From contig MNCI01013872.1 of the NCBI GenBank assembly GCA_015680685.1, positions 78,962 to 138,688 on the forward strand: DNA of 59,727 bases. The letters are read 5' to 3'. The position numbers were made by a program, and so were the translations under genes. This document shows, in pieces, positions 42,956 to 55,385 of the stretch. Source of the DNA: Gnetum montanum. Taxonomy: Eukaryota > Streptophyta > Gnetopsida > Gnetales > Gnetaceae. Within the stretch, counting starts at the first letter, position 1. Every line of letters begins with the position of its first letter. Below the pieces are notes generated by a model. It ran no database searches. It worked only from the letters and a program-made list of their open reading frames with translations, and was not told where the DNA came from.

Positions 42956-43744
42956 GAGCCAGATGATTTATTGTTGGCAATAAAGCTTGTAGCAAACTTT
43001 GCAATTTCTTAATTCATATTGCATACACTTTATTTGGTTAGGCATAGAGACTACTTGCTACTCATTGACTATTTAACTATGGTTGAGCAGTAGCTTATTA
43101 TTTCAAATCCAACCTACACCTTGTATATGCTACAAGTATCCTATGTGTCATAGACAATAAGAGATATTTTATTTATAATTTCAATTTTCATACTTTTGAA
43201 ATCTAAAGTTGGTGCCAAGCAGTTGCATGGCTTCGATAGAAAGCAAGCATCATCATTTCATTTTATACTATTGTAAGACATCATCAGTTCAAATCCCATT
43301 ACAAACGTCACGAGGCCCTCCTCTTAGGTCTCACCAAACCAGAGCAACAACAGCTACCTATATACATTCAATGAAAAAAAATGTGTGTACCTTATCCATG
43401 TAGTGGCCATACACTGCAACATAGCCAAAGCGCATACCCTTTATTGCAGCCATAGAGGCCCATTCCCAACCATGCCATGAATGAACAATGTTGTACTTTA
43501 ATTTTTTCATTTGTGGGCAGTCGCAACTTGATTCCAAAAACTTGTTCCTTGGTTTTGCATTAATAAGGTTACGTTGCCTCCATGAGCAAGTAGAGCTTGG
43601 GCTTGGAAAAGTTGATTATGAACTGGCTGGAGAAAAAATGATAGTATTATGTTTTAATTATTGGTAATTTCTTCAAGGGTAAATGTGCTTTGTAAATGTT
43701 GAACAGCAAAGCATAAGGATTTTCATGTAAATTAACCTCTAGCA
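42956..43744. other. Interval between helicase relic and copia LTR (copy B)
   Basis: It corresponds to 8323-9212 but is about 100 bp shorter, having lost the GAT microsatellite part and some flanking bases. The long plus-strand frame of copy A is broken here. No gene is recognised. Confidence 0.4.
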
Positions 43745-44077
43745 TGATAAGAATTAACCCGGAACAAAATAATAAGTGTAAGAATAGAGAAGATATGAGG
43801 AGAAATAGAAATATTTTATTCCAATGTGGTACATCAAAGCTACTATCAAATGGTCTATTTATAATCTGCTAAGTCCACCAAACTTCCATTCTTTTTCTAA
43901 CTGAACTTAGAGGTTAGAATTACATCATGATAACCCATTAAACTTAAATTCATTCTTGTAATAGAAATAGGATTAACTCCCATTCTTTTCTAATGGAACC
44001 TAGAGGTTAGAATTACTAACAGACTTAACCATAACTTAAAATGATTCTTGTAACAAAAAAAGGATTAATAACGAACA
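43745..44077 (-). repeat. 3' LTR of copia copy B
   Basis: 333 bp, same length and ends as the LTRs at 9213 and 19963; followed by purine tract GATTAAGGGGGA on the minus strand. Confidence 0.92.
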
Positions 44078-44147
44078 TCCCCCTTAATCCTGATTTGGAG
44101 AAACCATCATTCCAAGCATACACTTTATTTGACAAAGTTATCATACT

Positions 44148-45640
44148 TCAATGGTTTGGTGTGGTGAGAATGTTTGCCACTTGGTCTTTGGACTTGCAAT
44201 ACACCAACCCAATTGCTTTCTTTCCAACTTGATATCTTAGAAAATGATAGTATATGTTAATGTGTTTACTTCTTTCATGTGTGATAGGATTCTTTTCCAA
44301 GTCAATTGCAAAAATATTATCAACAAAGATCTTCATTGGCCTCTTAACTACAGCATGGATTTGGCTCATCACATTGCCTAACCATATTTCTTGACATGCA
44401 CTTGAAGCTACAACAACATATTCTACCTCACAAGTTAAAAGTGCAACTATGGGTTGCTTTTTTGATAACCATGAACAATCTATAATACCAAATTAAAACA
44501 ATAACTAGAAGTGCTTTTCCAATCATCTAAATATCCATCCCAATCACTGTCAGAATATCTTATAAGAGCATAATTATTAAATGAGGAATAGAATAAACCA
44601 TGATCATACGTGCCCTTTAGGTACTGTAGGATTTTTTTGGCCACTTGCATATGAGGCTAATGAGGAGATTTCAAAAACCTGCTAATCAAACCAACACCAT
44701 AAGAGATGTTCGACCTTGTGCATGTGAGGTATCTCAAACTCCCAACAATTTTCTTAAAATAAGTTCAATCAACAAGTGTCCCTTCTCCATTCTTTGACAA
44801 TTTTGTGCCAACCTCGATGGGAGTTCTCACAGGATTGCAATCTTGCATACAAAACTTCTTCAAGAGTTTAAAAACATACTTCTTTTGATAGATAAAAGTC
44901 TCATCTTCTCTCTAAAATACTTCAATGCTAAGGAAATATGATATGAGGCCAAGATCTATTATTTCAAACTCATGCATCATGGACATCTTGAAATATTCAA
45001 TCATTTTGAAATTATTGCCTGTGAATATTAGATCATCAACATAAAGACATAGCAATAATATATCACTAGAATCATTCGTCTTCACATATAAAGCATGTTT
45101 AGATGGGCACTTCTAGAAACCAATCTTATGGAAGAAATATTCAATGCATTTGTTCCATGCTCGTGTTGCTTGTTTGAGATCATACAATGCTTTCTTCAAT
45201 CTATACACCTTATCTTCACTTCCTTGCTTCATGAATCCAGGTGGTTGCTTAACAAAAATATCCTCTTCAAGTGGGCCATTTAGAAAGGCTGACTTCACAT
45301 CTATTTAATGGATTTTCCACTTCTTCTAGGTAGCTAATGCAATAATAAGTCTAATTGTTTCAATTCCAACAATAGGAGAGAAAACCTCTTGATAGTCATA
45401 GCCAAGTCATTGCTCAAATCCCTTTACCACCAATCTTGCTTTGTGTCTCTCCACCTCACCAATTGACTTCACCATTATCTTGAAAATCCACTTTACATCT
45501 ATTGCTTTGTGATTGCATGGGATGTTAGTGAGTTTCCACATAGTGTTTCTTTCAATTGCCTTGATCTCCTCATTCATGGCATTCACCCATTTAGGATCTT
45601 GAATTGCCTCTTGGAATGTCACAAGTTCACTATCTACAAA
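44148..45640 (-). pseudogene. pol: Copia reverse transcriptase and RNase H (copy B)
   Basis: Minus strand. The RT start is clear at 45622-45407: MTFQEAIQDPKWVNAMNEEI, then GEVERHKARLVVKGFEQ. KSAFLNGPLEEDIFVKQPPG and KVYRLKKALYDLKQATRAWN follow (45298-45113). YVDDL is encoded at 45029-45043. The RNase H tail reads MKIFVDNIFAIDLEKNPITH and YCKSKDQVANIL (44372-44148). Frames are interrupted between these blocks. It is the better copy for seeing the RT start. Confidence 0.87.
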
Positions 45641-45899
45641 GAAGGCAAAGTGTACTAATTCTCCATCATCATCAAGACTTACCTCATAGTCTTGTAGGCA
45701 TACTGATTGTTGGTGTTACCGCCTTGGCCTTCCAGATTCTACTAGAGCTTGTGGAGTGGAACTTTCTTAAGAAAATCTTGATGTAGCTTCATTTTTGGTA
45801 AGAACTATAGCTTCCTCTTCAAGAATACAGATTTGTTACTTCTGGGAGTCTTTATGTGAATCAACACTCCCAAAATGAATTGGGCATTCCTGTTACCTC

Positions 45900-46649
45900 T
45901 GGCATGCTCCTCGCCATGTCCATTATACTTCTATTCTTCCTTTTGGCTACTCTATTGTGTTGTGGGTTGTAGGGAAAAGTGACTTGATGCTTTATTCCCC
46001 ATTCTTCACAATATTCATTAAATTCATTGGAAGTGTATTCACCTCCACCATCAATTCACAGAACTTTAACAAGATAACCACTTTGCCTTTCAACATGCAC
46101 CTTGAACTTCTTAAAGCAATCAAAAACTTCAAACTTCCTTTGCAAAAGATAGATCCAAATTTTTTGAGTAAAATCATCAATAAAAGTTAGGAAATACTTA
46201 TTATTTCCATTTGACAAGGTGTTTATTAGGCCACATACATCAGAATGAATGAGCTCTAGTGATTGTATTGCATGCCATTGTTCTACTACAAATGGCATTC
46301 TGTGATGCTTTCCAAGAATGAAGGCTTTACACAATTGTCCTAGATGGTGAATATTGGGCAAACCTTTAACCATATTTTCTTTAGCAAGTAATTTTACACT
46401 CTGAAAGTTTAAATGTCCAAAGCAAAGGTGCCACAGCCAAGGCTCATCATTTATAATGGCACTAAGACAATTATAAACACCACTAGAAATATCAACTTGA
46501 AATATACTATTCTTCGTCAAAGGGGCCTTGAAAACGAGTGTACCTTTGTTGTCAAAAATGGAGAGTTGATTACCATGAAGTTGAGATAAGCAGCATAGTC
46601 GTAAAGTTGATAGCAACTTGGGTTGGGTAGGATGAGTGTTTAAAAACAT
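45900..46649 (-). pseudogene. pol: Copia integrase (copy B) fused to flanking DNA by a deletion
   Basis: The minus-strand frame 46649-46056 (197 codons) starts in unrelated DNA beyond the deletion joint (46581-46649), then enters integrase. The zinc region WLWHLCFGHLNFQSVKLLA has LCKAFILGKHH, so one of the HHCC cysteines is Phe. FLTFIDDFTQKIWIYLLQRK carries the first catalytic Asp. The frame stops at TGA where copy A has the Gln of VLQIDGG. Further left the core resumes, with the catalytic Glu replaced by Lys (VAKRKNR near 45940) as in copy A. The fusion start is accidental. Confidence 0.85.
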
Positions 46650-47104
46650 ATCTTGGATTGGAATGTTTCAGGAATCATGAAAATCGGTTCGAATATATTT
46701 AAAAGTAGTAAAAATATTATTAAATTTTTTTTAAAAATAAAATTTATTAAAAAAACCCACGGAAAAATTTCTGACCCAGCCATTCAGCGTTAAATCGATG
46801 CCTTATTGAAGACTTACAAAAGCATGAGTCTGACATATCTGGAGGACACAGTCACGTTTGTGGAGGCGTATGAGTCCCTGTGCTACGCACTGTGCCATGT
46901 CTGTGAGTATGTGGCCATGGCAGGTTTTGGTGTACTGATGTGTCACAACGTCGGGCAATGTTATAGCGTTTTTTTCCCACTTCATGGGGTCAGACTCTTG
47001 CAAGGCCTCAGCTGGCCCGCCACAACTTTCAGCGGAAAACGGCAGATACAGAATCCATGCAAAGACTCGCACACACTGCAATTTTCCATCAACACTACAG
47101 TACC
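46581..47104 (-). pseudogene. Copy B of the 21006-21588 block
   Basis: Same block as 21006-21588 with an internal deletion (the piece between the two CTGACAT-flanked segments is missing) and substitutions. The minus-strand frame (47111-46803) and the plus-strand frame (46806-47123) are both open again. It ends at ACAGTACC (47104), after which copy B has DNA not found in copy A. Confidence 0.35.
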
Positions 47105-49107
47105 GAATCACTACGCTAACTAATGGAGCTTTTTCACAAGCACTTGAATTCTAACTTGAGAAATGGCGGAAGATAGAGCAATGAGAGATGCAGCTTTTGT
47201 CCTCAAAAGAATGAACGGTTCATAAAAAAACCAAAGAGTTTGAAGCTATGCATCAAAAGAATCCGATTCGTGGAAGCCAGGAATTGAGGATTCGTGATTG
47301 TGAACGTGTTGGGTACGTGTGCCTCAAAAAAAAGTGGCGATGGGTTCGGGGACGTGATAGAGAAAATTTAAATATATTAATTTTTTAAAAAAATTAAATC
47401 TCATATATCATATAAAAAATGTTCCATCTTTTTAGAATCAACGAAGTAAGTGAGCATTATAAAAAATCAAAAGAGCTATCAATTTCTATAACATATTTTC
47501 ATAAATTACATAAATTTCTCGTAATGCAGGTGTATCAACAATAGGTTGTGCCATTAGGAAAAATATTGCTACATTTTCATAGAAAACTAATACCAAGCAT
47601 ATAAGCTAATAAAGTTTATCAGATTTTTACACCAGGAATCCCTTCCCCACCACCATTTTCACAGAGCTCTATCTGCTTCTGCGCTGTTAAGTTGGGATAG
47701 CAGGAGATTCAAAGACGGGTCTTTGGAGTTTTCGAATTTGTTGTTGTGGGTTGAGTTCATGCCTCTTGCATGTTTGACTGCAGATGTTGACTAGGGCTTC
47801 CTAAAAAGATTTGGGAAGGATATGGTGCTGAAATTTTGTTTGAACTTTGAACAAATGTATGCTTCCACTATTCTGTATGCACTTGCAGAGGGGGAGAGGC
47901 CTGAAAGCACAGGTTGTGCATTAATGACTGGCTGGAATGACCGCCACAGATTGTGCATTTATGATTGGCCAGAATCACGGCCGTTACCTGAAACCAGAGA
48001 CGCAACATGAGATGGCCATGGCCCATGAATAAAAATACGAAACCAATCCACTAAATAAAAATCTTTTCTCTAAAATCAATTGATACGAAAATCCACTAAA
48101 ATCCACTACTAAAGATCAGACAGGAACGTGTTCTCACGCAAACTGGAAGAGCAAAATGGAAGGGGAAAAAAGCGGATTTTGTGCTCACGAATCACGATAG
48201 AGATGGAGAGAAATCTTTACAGCAACGACGGAAAGAAGCGGAAAATAACAAGTGAGAACCAAGAGCAAACGTTCATCGGAAAAATTGTGCACTAAGATTA
48301 CAAAGGTAAAGATGTAGCGCTGGCATTTAAAAAACGGAAGAAATATCATCCAAATTTTTTAAGAACAAAAACTAGAATTAAGGATCGAAGAGAATCGCTC
48401 GCAATGCATGCTTACATAGCTCGGCAAGCCCGTCCAGATTCCGCTAGAAGGAAACGATCTATTTTCTGAAAAATACAGAATGATAAAAAATATAGAAACT
48501 GATAAATATAGAATAATAAAGTATAGAATGATAGATGTGCAGCGCATTCTGTAAAGGTAACAATTCATTCTCTAAGCATCAACAGATAAATCCGATAAGG
48601 CAAGTCTCCTACCAAGTCACCCAAATCAGACTGGGCAGACAAGACCCCTGCATGAAAAAAAAATGTTCATCGTTTTTTCGTCATTGCCTGCAAATGAAAA
48701 ACTGAAAATGAAGTTTGTAATAGGAAATGCATTGTTCCACATACGTGGTTGTGCTCGTCCTAACTTTTCCATGAGAAACAAAGGGTTTGGAGAGTCTGCG
48801 GAAGTTTCAAATCCCTATCAAAGGCGGAATAGGAGGAGCGTCTGTAAATAAAAGGTATTGGACGTGGATGCAATTTGCATGAAACAGGTAAGAGTTGACG
48901 CGATTTGCAGTAAAAATAGGTAAGATTTTAATCGACAATGAATGTTCTCGTTGAGAGTTGAAAAATCGAACAAATATTATAATTTACGTACCCACTGCGG
49001 ATTTTACACGCTTCTGTACGCGTGCCCGAATCCACCGCGAACCGGTTCGTGAGATTTTCTTGGGATTCGCGAATCTCCGGCGCATAGGTTTGAAGTAAAA
49101 GTGAGGT
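47105..49107. other. Copy-B-only DNA, left part
   Basis: Low-copy sequence not present elsewhere in the window, richer in CpG than the transposons. A small frame at 47822-48010 lies over an imperfect internal repeat (TTGTGCATTAATGACTGGC versus TTGTGCATTTATGATTGGC) and is not convincing. The stretch 48980-49100 is CpG-rich and lies just before the first exon-like segment, so it could hold a promoter or 5' leader, but I see no clear TATA box. Confidence 0.35.
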
Positions 49108-50190
49108 ATGTCGGATTCCGTGCAAATTCTGATGTTACGTTGTTTTTGCTGCTATTATTATGTTGTTGTGTACTTGTGTGATTGCAGGGATAACAGGGTT
49201 CATCCTCAACCAGAGATGTTGTGTGGTTTGGTAATTATTTGTCACTCGATTTAGCTTTGGAGGTTCAAATCCTGCTTTTTTTTCCCTGAAAATAAATTTG
49301 TGGCAGGATACTACGGGTGTGAAGAAGCCGCTGCGAGGATGGCAGACAAAGTTACTATTGTAATCAGCGACTGGACGGGTGAAAAGCCAGATCCTTCCAC
49401 TATAAGGCTCAACTATCGTTTAACTATCGTTTAACTGATTATGATCTTAGTTTAATCGCTGGGTTGATTGCATAAATCGAAATGCAATGATATCAGTCCT
49501 CCCTTCTTTCTTTCTTTCATTTTTTGGGTTAAATCTTTACGGCACACTCGCTTTGCATTTCTACTATACGGTGCCTGAAGGGTGATAACCATCACTGCTT
49601 TAGAAGTTAAAAGCTATTTTGATGTCATCTTTGTTCACCGGGAGCAAGTTCGATAGGCATCGGCTTCCCTGGAGTCTGGAAAATACTAATCTACCCCTTG
49701 AAATTCCTTGCAGAAAAGCGAAAAGTTAGGAGTGGAATTTAAAAGGGCTTAATTCAATTCTTTCTTCCACATACACCCAGAAAAAACGCTGTTTCTTCGT
49801 ATGTAATCAGTAAAAAGACTGTTTCTGACTTTTACAGGGTTTTGTGTTCCAGCTTAAGGATATGCCAAAAGATAAAATGATTTGCAAACTAAGAAGCAGG
49901 AAGATTGCAGAGGCTGTGCACAGGTGAGATATAGATTCCATGGTCTTGCACATATAATTATAAGTATATCCAAAGTTGCTTTATCTATTATGTGCCTTGT
50001 TGGTTCCAGGGTTTAGTTCCCCATGCTAGGGATGATCTTGAGCACGCCATAAGACGCAGACAGTCAGAGATGCACAAGTAACAAAGATTTTCATAACATT
50101 CTGCATCTTTTTTTATTCTGTTTTGTGACTTTGTCCGGCCTCCGTTTGTTGCAGAAAGCCGCCGCCTGTGTCAATGGTTGTCTCAAAGCG
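49108..50190 (+). CDS. Exon-like segments of an unidentified multi-exon gene or pseudogene
   Basis: Candidate exons with GT/AG boundaries: 49108-49133 (MSDSVQIL), 49188 to 49225 or 49230 (DNRVHPQPEMLCG) after TGATTGCAG, a segment after TTTGTGGCAG (about 49307-49420, YYGCEEAAARMADKVTIV then SDWTGEKPDPSTIRLNYR), 49838-49923 (GFVFQLKDMPKDKMICKLRS, RKIAEAVHR), 50030-50077 (DDLEHAIRRRQSEMHK) and 50155-50190 (KPPPVSMVVSK). The last three join in frame. The third starts most naturally from a weak GTTTGG donor at 49226, and its own donor is unclear, so the model is incomplete. GT...AG introns of 54 bp upward are compatible with plants. Protein unrecognised; it may be a fragment. Confidence 0.35.
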
Positions 50191-50451
50191 GTTTTTGTTT
50201 CTGTTCATATTATGATTCATAATATCTATTATGATGATCATTTAATTTGTACACAATATATGGACGGCATATGGTTGGGTTTGTACACAATATATGGACG
50301 GCATATGGTTCGGTACGCAAATTGTAAGATCAAAATAATTACGGTGACTATGTTGAGACCCGTACAGATGGGCTGGAATTTGAAGGCCTTTTGCCCATCA
50401 AACGCAATTTTATTTTATCCGTCGTATTCAGGACTGCGATGATTTTGAAAG
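50191..50451. other. Copy-B-only DNA with a 34-bp tandem duplication
   Basis: The sequence starting TTGTACACAATATATGG at 50247 is repeated from 50281. No gene is recognised; the frame 50125-50442 is mostly low-complexity AT and the repeat. Confidence 0.5.
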
Positions 50452-53400
50452 TTATAATTTACCATCATAAATCCTAGTAAAATATCGGATTTCCAATTTA
50501 CCATGAGAAAGAAGGTACTTTATTTTGATATCTACTATGTCTTTCTCCATGGCCGGTCTCTCCGTTGCTTGCTTGTTTCTAGAACCCCTTTTCTGTTTTT
50601 TTGTCAAGATAATTCGGGGTTGCTGTTCGTTTTTTTCCCCTTGGCAAGACAATTCAAGACGTAAAGTACTACTCTATAATTGGGTTGCTGTTCTTCTCTG
50701 GGCATGTCAATTCAAGCCTACAAGTACTATATTTCCACCACACCCATACCACACACATTACGGTAAATGTCGTCCATTAAACCAATACCACACATTAAAG
50801 GATATATGATCCACTAAAGAAAAGAATACGTGACCTGGTTGGGCAAGTAATCAATCTATGCACGGATTTCAACGTAACATGATAAGATTCTAGATGCTTG
50901 GGCTCGCTTTCAATCGGGTTTGTTTGTCCGTTGGTCTGTTCCTCCAGGCATGCAGGCATGTACGTTGAAATAAGTGATAGAAAAGCGATCGCCATATACA
51001 TACAAGGCCATGATCAAAACATTCCGTTCCATAGCAGCATGGCTTGCATAAAAACCAATGGATCCATAAAGTAAAATCATACCTGAAAATATGGTTGCTA
51101 CCAGTTATACATAAAGTAAAACTCTTAATTTTTCAATGTTTAAATAATGGGAAAATATGTCCGGTTCAAGAATCACAGGAAATCTGCAAGTCAAGCCCAG
51201 CTATATTTAAAAGTCATAAAAATAATAGCTAAATCTATTGATTTTTTTTCCGAAAATAAGGTTTATTATAAAAGTTGTACAAACTCCGGGGTAGCAAAAT
51301 TTGACCCAGCAAGTAACTGTTAAATTATAGCCGACATACAAAACTATGTCATTATAATAGGTCTGCAGCCATATGTCAAAACTTAAAAACCAGAAATAAT
51401 GGTGCCAATCTCTACACTGCTTCAGAGACAAACTTCTTTTTTTCAATATGTTCATCTCCCACCTTGTTTTCCTATAACAATTGCAAACTCCTCACATTCG
51501 CTAGGATTCTAGTTACTGTAACTTAAATATTTCTTCTTCCCTCATGATGTTTTAAAGTGTTGTTTTATATTTCTAGAGAATTCACATTCACTAGGATTCT
51601 AATTACTGTAACTTAAATATTTCTTCTTTCCTCACGAATTTTTAAAGTGTAGTTTTATATTTTCAAAGAATTTCTTCTAATCAACTAACTACCAATCTGG
51701 CAGGTAGCACGTTGTAATTTGCATGTCTTTTCTTACCTTGCAAAAAATTTAATTTTCCTTGAAGAAGGCTCTCCTATACGTAACTTTTAATTCCCATTTT
51801 TATTAGATGCCCAACCTAAAAAGTGCCCCTGGGGCAACATGAGCAGCCGCGCCTACATCGATCTCCTGTGTCACTATGTGAGGTTTATGATTCATGGAGT
51901 ATTTCATCTTTTTGCTTTTATGTTGTCCTTCATGATATTGTTTGTTTGTTGCTAATAGTTGCCTCATCCGACTTAAAAAGTTAAAAAGGAGGACAGTAGA
52001 TCATCCGACTTAAAAAGTTAAAAAGGAGGACAGTAGAACTTCAGCACTGTTTCAGTTCAAGAAAATAAGAAGGAAATGTGTAGCCACCAGTGTCTTTACC
52101 TCAAAATGTTTCTGGAGGCCATGACTGTTATTCTCAGTGGCTTGCATTAATATAATATTAAATTTAAAAAAAACTGCAGAAAATAAAAAGAGACATAGAA
52201 TTACCCTGGGAAAGTCTTCAAGGTAAAAAAACCCTAGTAAAAAAATTGGCTCTTGAACAATTAGCACAGCTTCATAGTATTGAAGCTCAAGGAGAATTTA
52301 CAAAGAAAGAAAGATGACTCTCAAACTTACCATCATAAATCTTTGTAAAATATCGAATTTCCAATGGAAAAAAAAGTACTTGCTCGCTTGTTTCTAGACC
52401 TAGACCTCCTTTTCTAATTTTTTTGTCAAGATAATTGAAGGTTGCTGTTCTTTTTCTTTTTTTATGTATGCAAGACAATTCAAGACGTGAAGTACTACAC
52501 CCATACCAAACATTACGGTCGATGTAATCTACTAAACTCAATACCACACATTAAGATAATCCACTTAAGAAAAAAATCTCGCCACGACGTGACCTGCTCT
52601 TTTTGCGGGGACAAGTAACTAACCTATGCACAGATTTCAATCGGGCTTGTTTGTCGGTTGGTCTATTCCTCCAATACGTACGTTGAACTAAGTGCGCATA
52701 TCCTTCACGCCATCATCTTGCGGGGACAAGTAACTAACCTATGCACAGATTTCAATCGGGCTTGTTTGTCGGTTGGTCTATTCCTCCAATACGTACGTTG
52801 AATTAAGTGCGTATATCCTTCACGCCATCATCGCCATATACATTGCAAGGCCATGATGAAAACATTCCCTTACATAGCAGCATGGCTTGCATAAAAACTA
52901 ATGGATCCGTAAGATAAAATCATAGCTGCATATATGGCTCCTAGAAGTTATATATAACTATGGTAATGTATGGCTCCTAGAAATTATATATAAGTATGGT
53001 AATGCAAGTAAAACTTTCAATTATTTAATGTTTAAATAGTGGGAAAATATGTAAATCTACAGCCCAGCTACATTTAGAAGTCATAAAAATAATACCTAAA
53101 TCTATTGTTTTCTTTCTGAAAATAAGGTTTATTATAAAAGTCCTGCCAACTCCAGGTGAGTAAAATTTCTGACACAGCAAGTAATTGTTAAATCAGTGAT
53201 TTATACCTGACTCAGAAATCTATGTCATTATAATAAGTTTTCAGCCTTATGTCAAAACTTAAAAACCGGAAATAACTGCACCCCAATCTTTACACTTCTT
53301 AGGAGACAAACTTTTATTTTTCAATATGTTCATCTCCCACCTTGTTTTCTTTTAACAATTGCAAACTCCTTAGGATTCTAGTTACTGCAACTTAAATATT

Positions 53401-53500
53401 TCTTCGTCCTCATGATGTTTTAAAGTGGAGTTTTATATTTCCAGAGAGAATTCACATTATGGCTTAAAATGTTTCCGGACGCCACATTATGGCTTAAAAT
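50452..53500. repeat. Two tandem copies of the low-copy module (copy B)
   Basis: The first unit starts ACCATCATAAATCC at 50452 and the second ACCATCATAAATC at about 52330. The pair matches 21590-24240 of copy A, but here the first unit is complete on its left side. Three short tandem duplications are specific to this copy: 37 bp (51964-52037), 115 bp (52603-52832) and 36 bp (52933-53004). The counterpart of the small two-exon gene (51832-52142) is disrupted. Confidence 0.8.
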
Positions 53501-55385
53501 TCAAGCGATGAAGAAGTCCGTGGAAACCCTCTAAGAATCTTGAACTTTTGTTTGTTTGCAAACGCAAGAATTAGGAAAAGGCGGAGAAACCACGGTTGTT
53601 TTCAGGTTCCATTTCGATTTCGATGATAGCGAAATTTATTGTTACTAAAACGCAGCTTTGTCTCGTTTGAACATTGTCCCATGTGTATGTGTTGTTGACT
53701 ATGTGTGCATGGTTTGAGCCACGTAAATAAGGAAAGCACAAAGATTACCATCGCATGTGATACATGATGCTCATGCATACCATCCTTTTATCCTTCCTTT
53801 TTTCCCGAAAAAAATATCGGAAGGCGCACTTAACCTTCGTTTACAATAAATGCAACAGGATTCCTTTTAGTGGATAGTTAAATTGCTTTTACTCTTGTGC
53901 ATGCCTTGTGGGGAAGATTGGTATGAAATTAAAATTTTGTTCAACAATCAAAAAAATTAGGAAAATAAAACCCTATTAATTTGAGGATTTAGTTGCAAAA
54001 GATGTTATATTCTACATTTACAAAGGATTGAGGTTGGTTACAAATGGATTCTATGAGAAAAAAAATTGGTGTATGAGGTTTTGGCTCTACTTACAAGATG
54101 AACACAACATAAGTAATTACATTAGACACTAAAAAATATAGATGTCTTATGTATACCATCTTTTGTAATTTAGCGAAGAGACCATAATAAAGGCTAGGCA
54201 AACTTGTTTACTCTTTTTCATACAGCTTTACTTAACCTTGAATAACTAGCATTTACTTTTAATGGAATCTATTATTTTTACTTCTTATAAAATATAAAAT
54301 AAAAGAAAACACACTCTCTAAATGCTTGGGTCACACATTGAATTTAACAAAATTGTTATTGGATAATTTCTTTGTAGATATGAAATGTCTAACCACCTAC
54401 TCCACAAAAGCTCAAAGAAACTCTTCATGGGAGCCCCTAATAGTCTCACCTTCAACATGTATAGAGCTCACATTTCAAAATTTGGCCATGGTTGTGACTT
54501 TGAATACAAGGATTCTCTTAGTTGTATCAAAATGAAGATAGTTCAATTCATAAGGGCATTTTCTTGATAAAAATTTCCTAAAAATAAATAAGAATGTGTG
54601 AAGATTTCTATTGAAATAAGTGCTACAAGAAATACAAGAGTAGGACAAAGACACAAACCTTTTGGGGGCATTGCAGTGCTAGTGAGGAAATCTCTTTAAA
54701 ATTATGTGCTTTTAGAAAAAATTAATAATTATAAACAATATGTTTAGCTAAAAATCTTATGTCAACATACTTGTACTTTCCTTGCCATATGCTATTCTTC
54801 TCCTAGAGATGCTACATTGTATGATTCTATAGAGTTGTCTCATGATGATCATTTTCATTTCTTAGGCAGAGATAATGTAGAATTTGTAGCAAAAGGCTCA
54901 ATTTTTATTGTTATAATTTTTAATACAAGGATAAGGTCACAGCAAACAGAAATTATTCAGTAGTAATACAATATTGATAATTTAGACATTGTTAAAGATC
55001 ATAGCTGGACTTGACATTCTACAAATGACATTACTAATAAGATGGGTAAACAATTACTAGCATGGAAAAAAATTTTAATCTTCTAATTTGCGATAGTCTT
55101 GTAGTAGCTAAGTAAGTTGTGCATTCACAACAACAGAGTGCTTAGAAGACTTGGTTTGATAAGGACTGCATACACACTAGGCAAAATATTAAGAATAGAA
55201 ATAAGAGTTACAACAAAATAAGTTTAGTTAAGACATATAAATGTTTGATTAGAACCAAGTGAAGGAAATTTATTAGGAAACAATAGGAGTATTTTGCTTA
55301 CACCATGAAGAATGAACCAAGATAGTTTTAGGAATGTTTTTATCATAAAGTTTCTTTATCATTTAATTTTTCTTTTCAATATTAA
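53501..55385. other. AT-rich duplicated interval (copy B), no recognised gene
   Basis: Counterpart of 24241-26129. It keeps the 60-codon frame at 54385-54567. Small indels distinguish the copies (for example about 24 bp extra, TTTGAACATTGTCCC-containing, near 53668). No domain is recognised. Confidence 0.4.

Larger units (their letters stand above)
43745..46580 (-). mobile_element. Truncated copia element (copy B)
   Basis: Duplicate of the left part of the 9213-20295 element: 3' LTR, RNase H, RT and part of integrase. It ends at 46580, where sequence jumps to the equivalent of 21006. Relative to copy A it lacks the nested TR-GAG element (a single GAAGT at 46030-46034), about 445 bp of pol near 45868, and everything right of the 18662 equivalent (rest of integrase zinc region, protease, gag, primer site, 5' LTR). 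Confidence 0.9.

Noticed and set aside
49231-49285. GGTTCAAATCC resembling a tRNA B box followed by a T run
   Set aside because: No convincing A box or cloverleaf fits upstream, and the T-arm stem has a mismatch; probably chance within an intron-like stretch.
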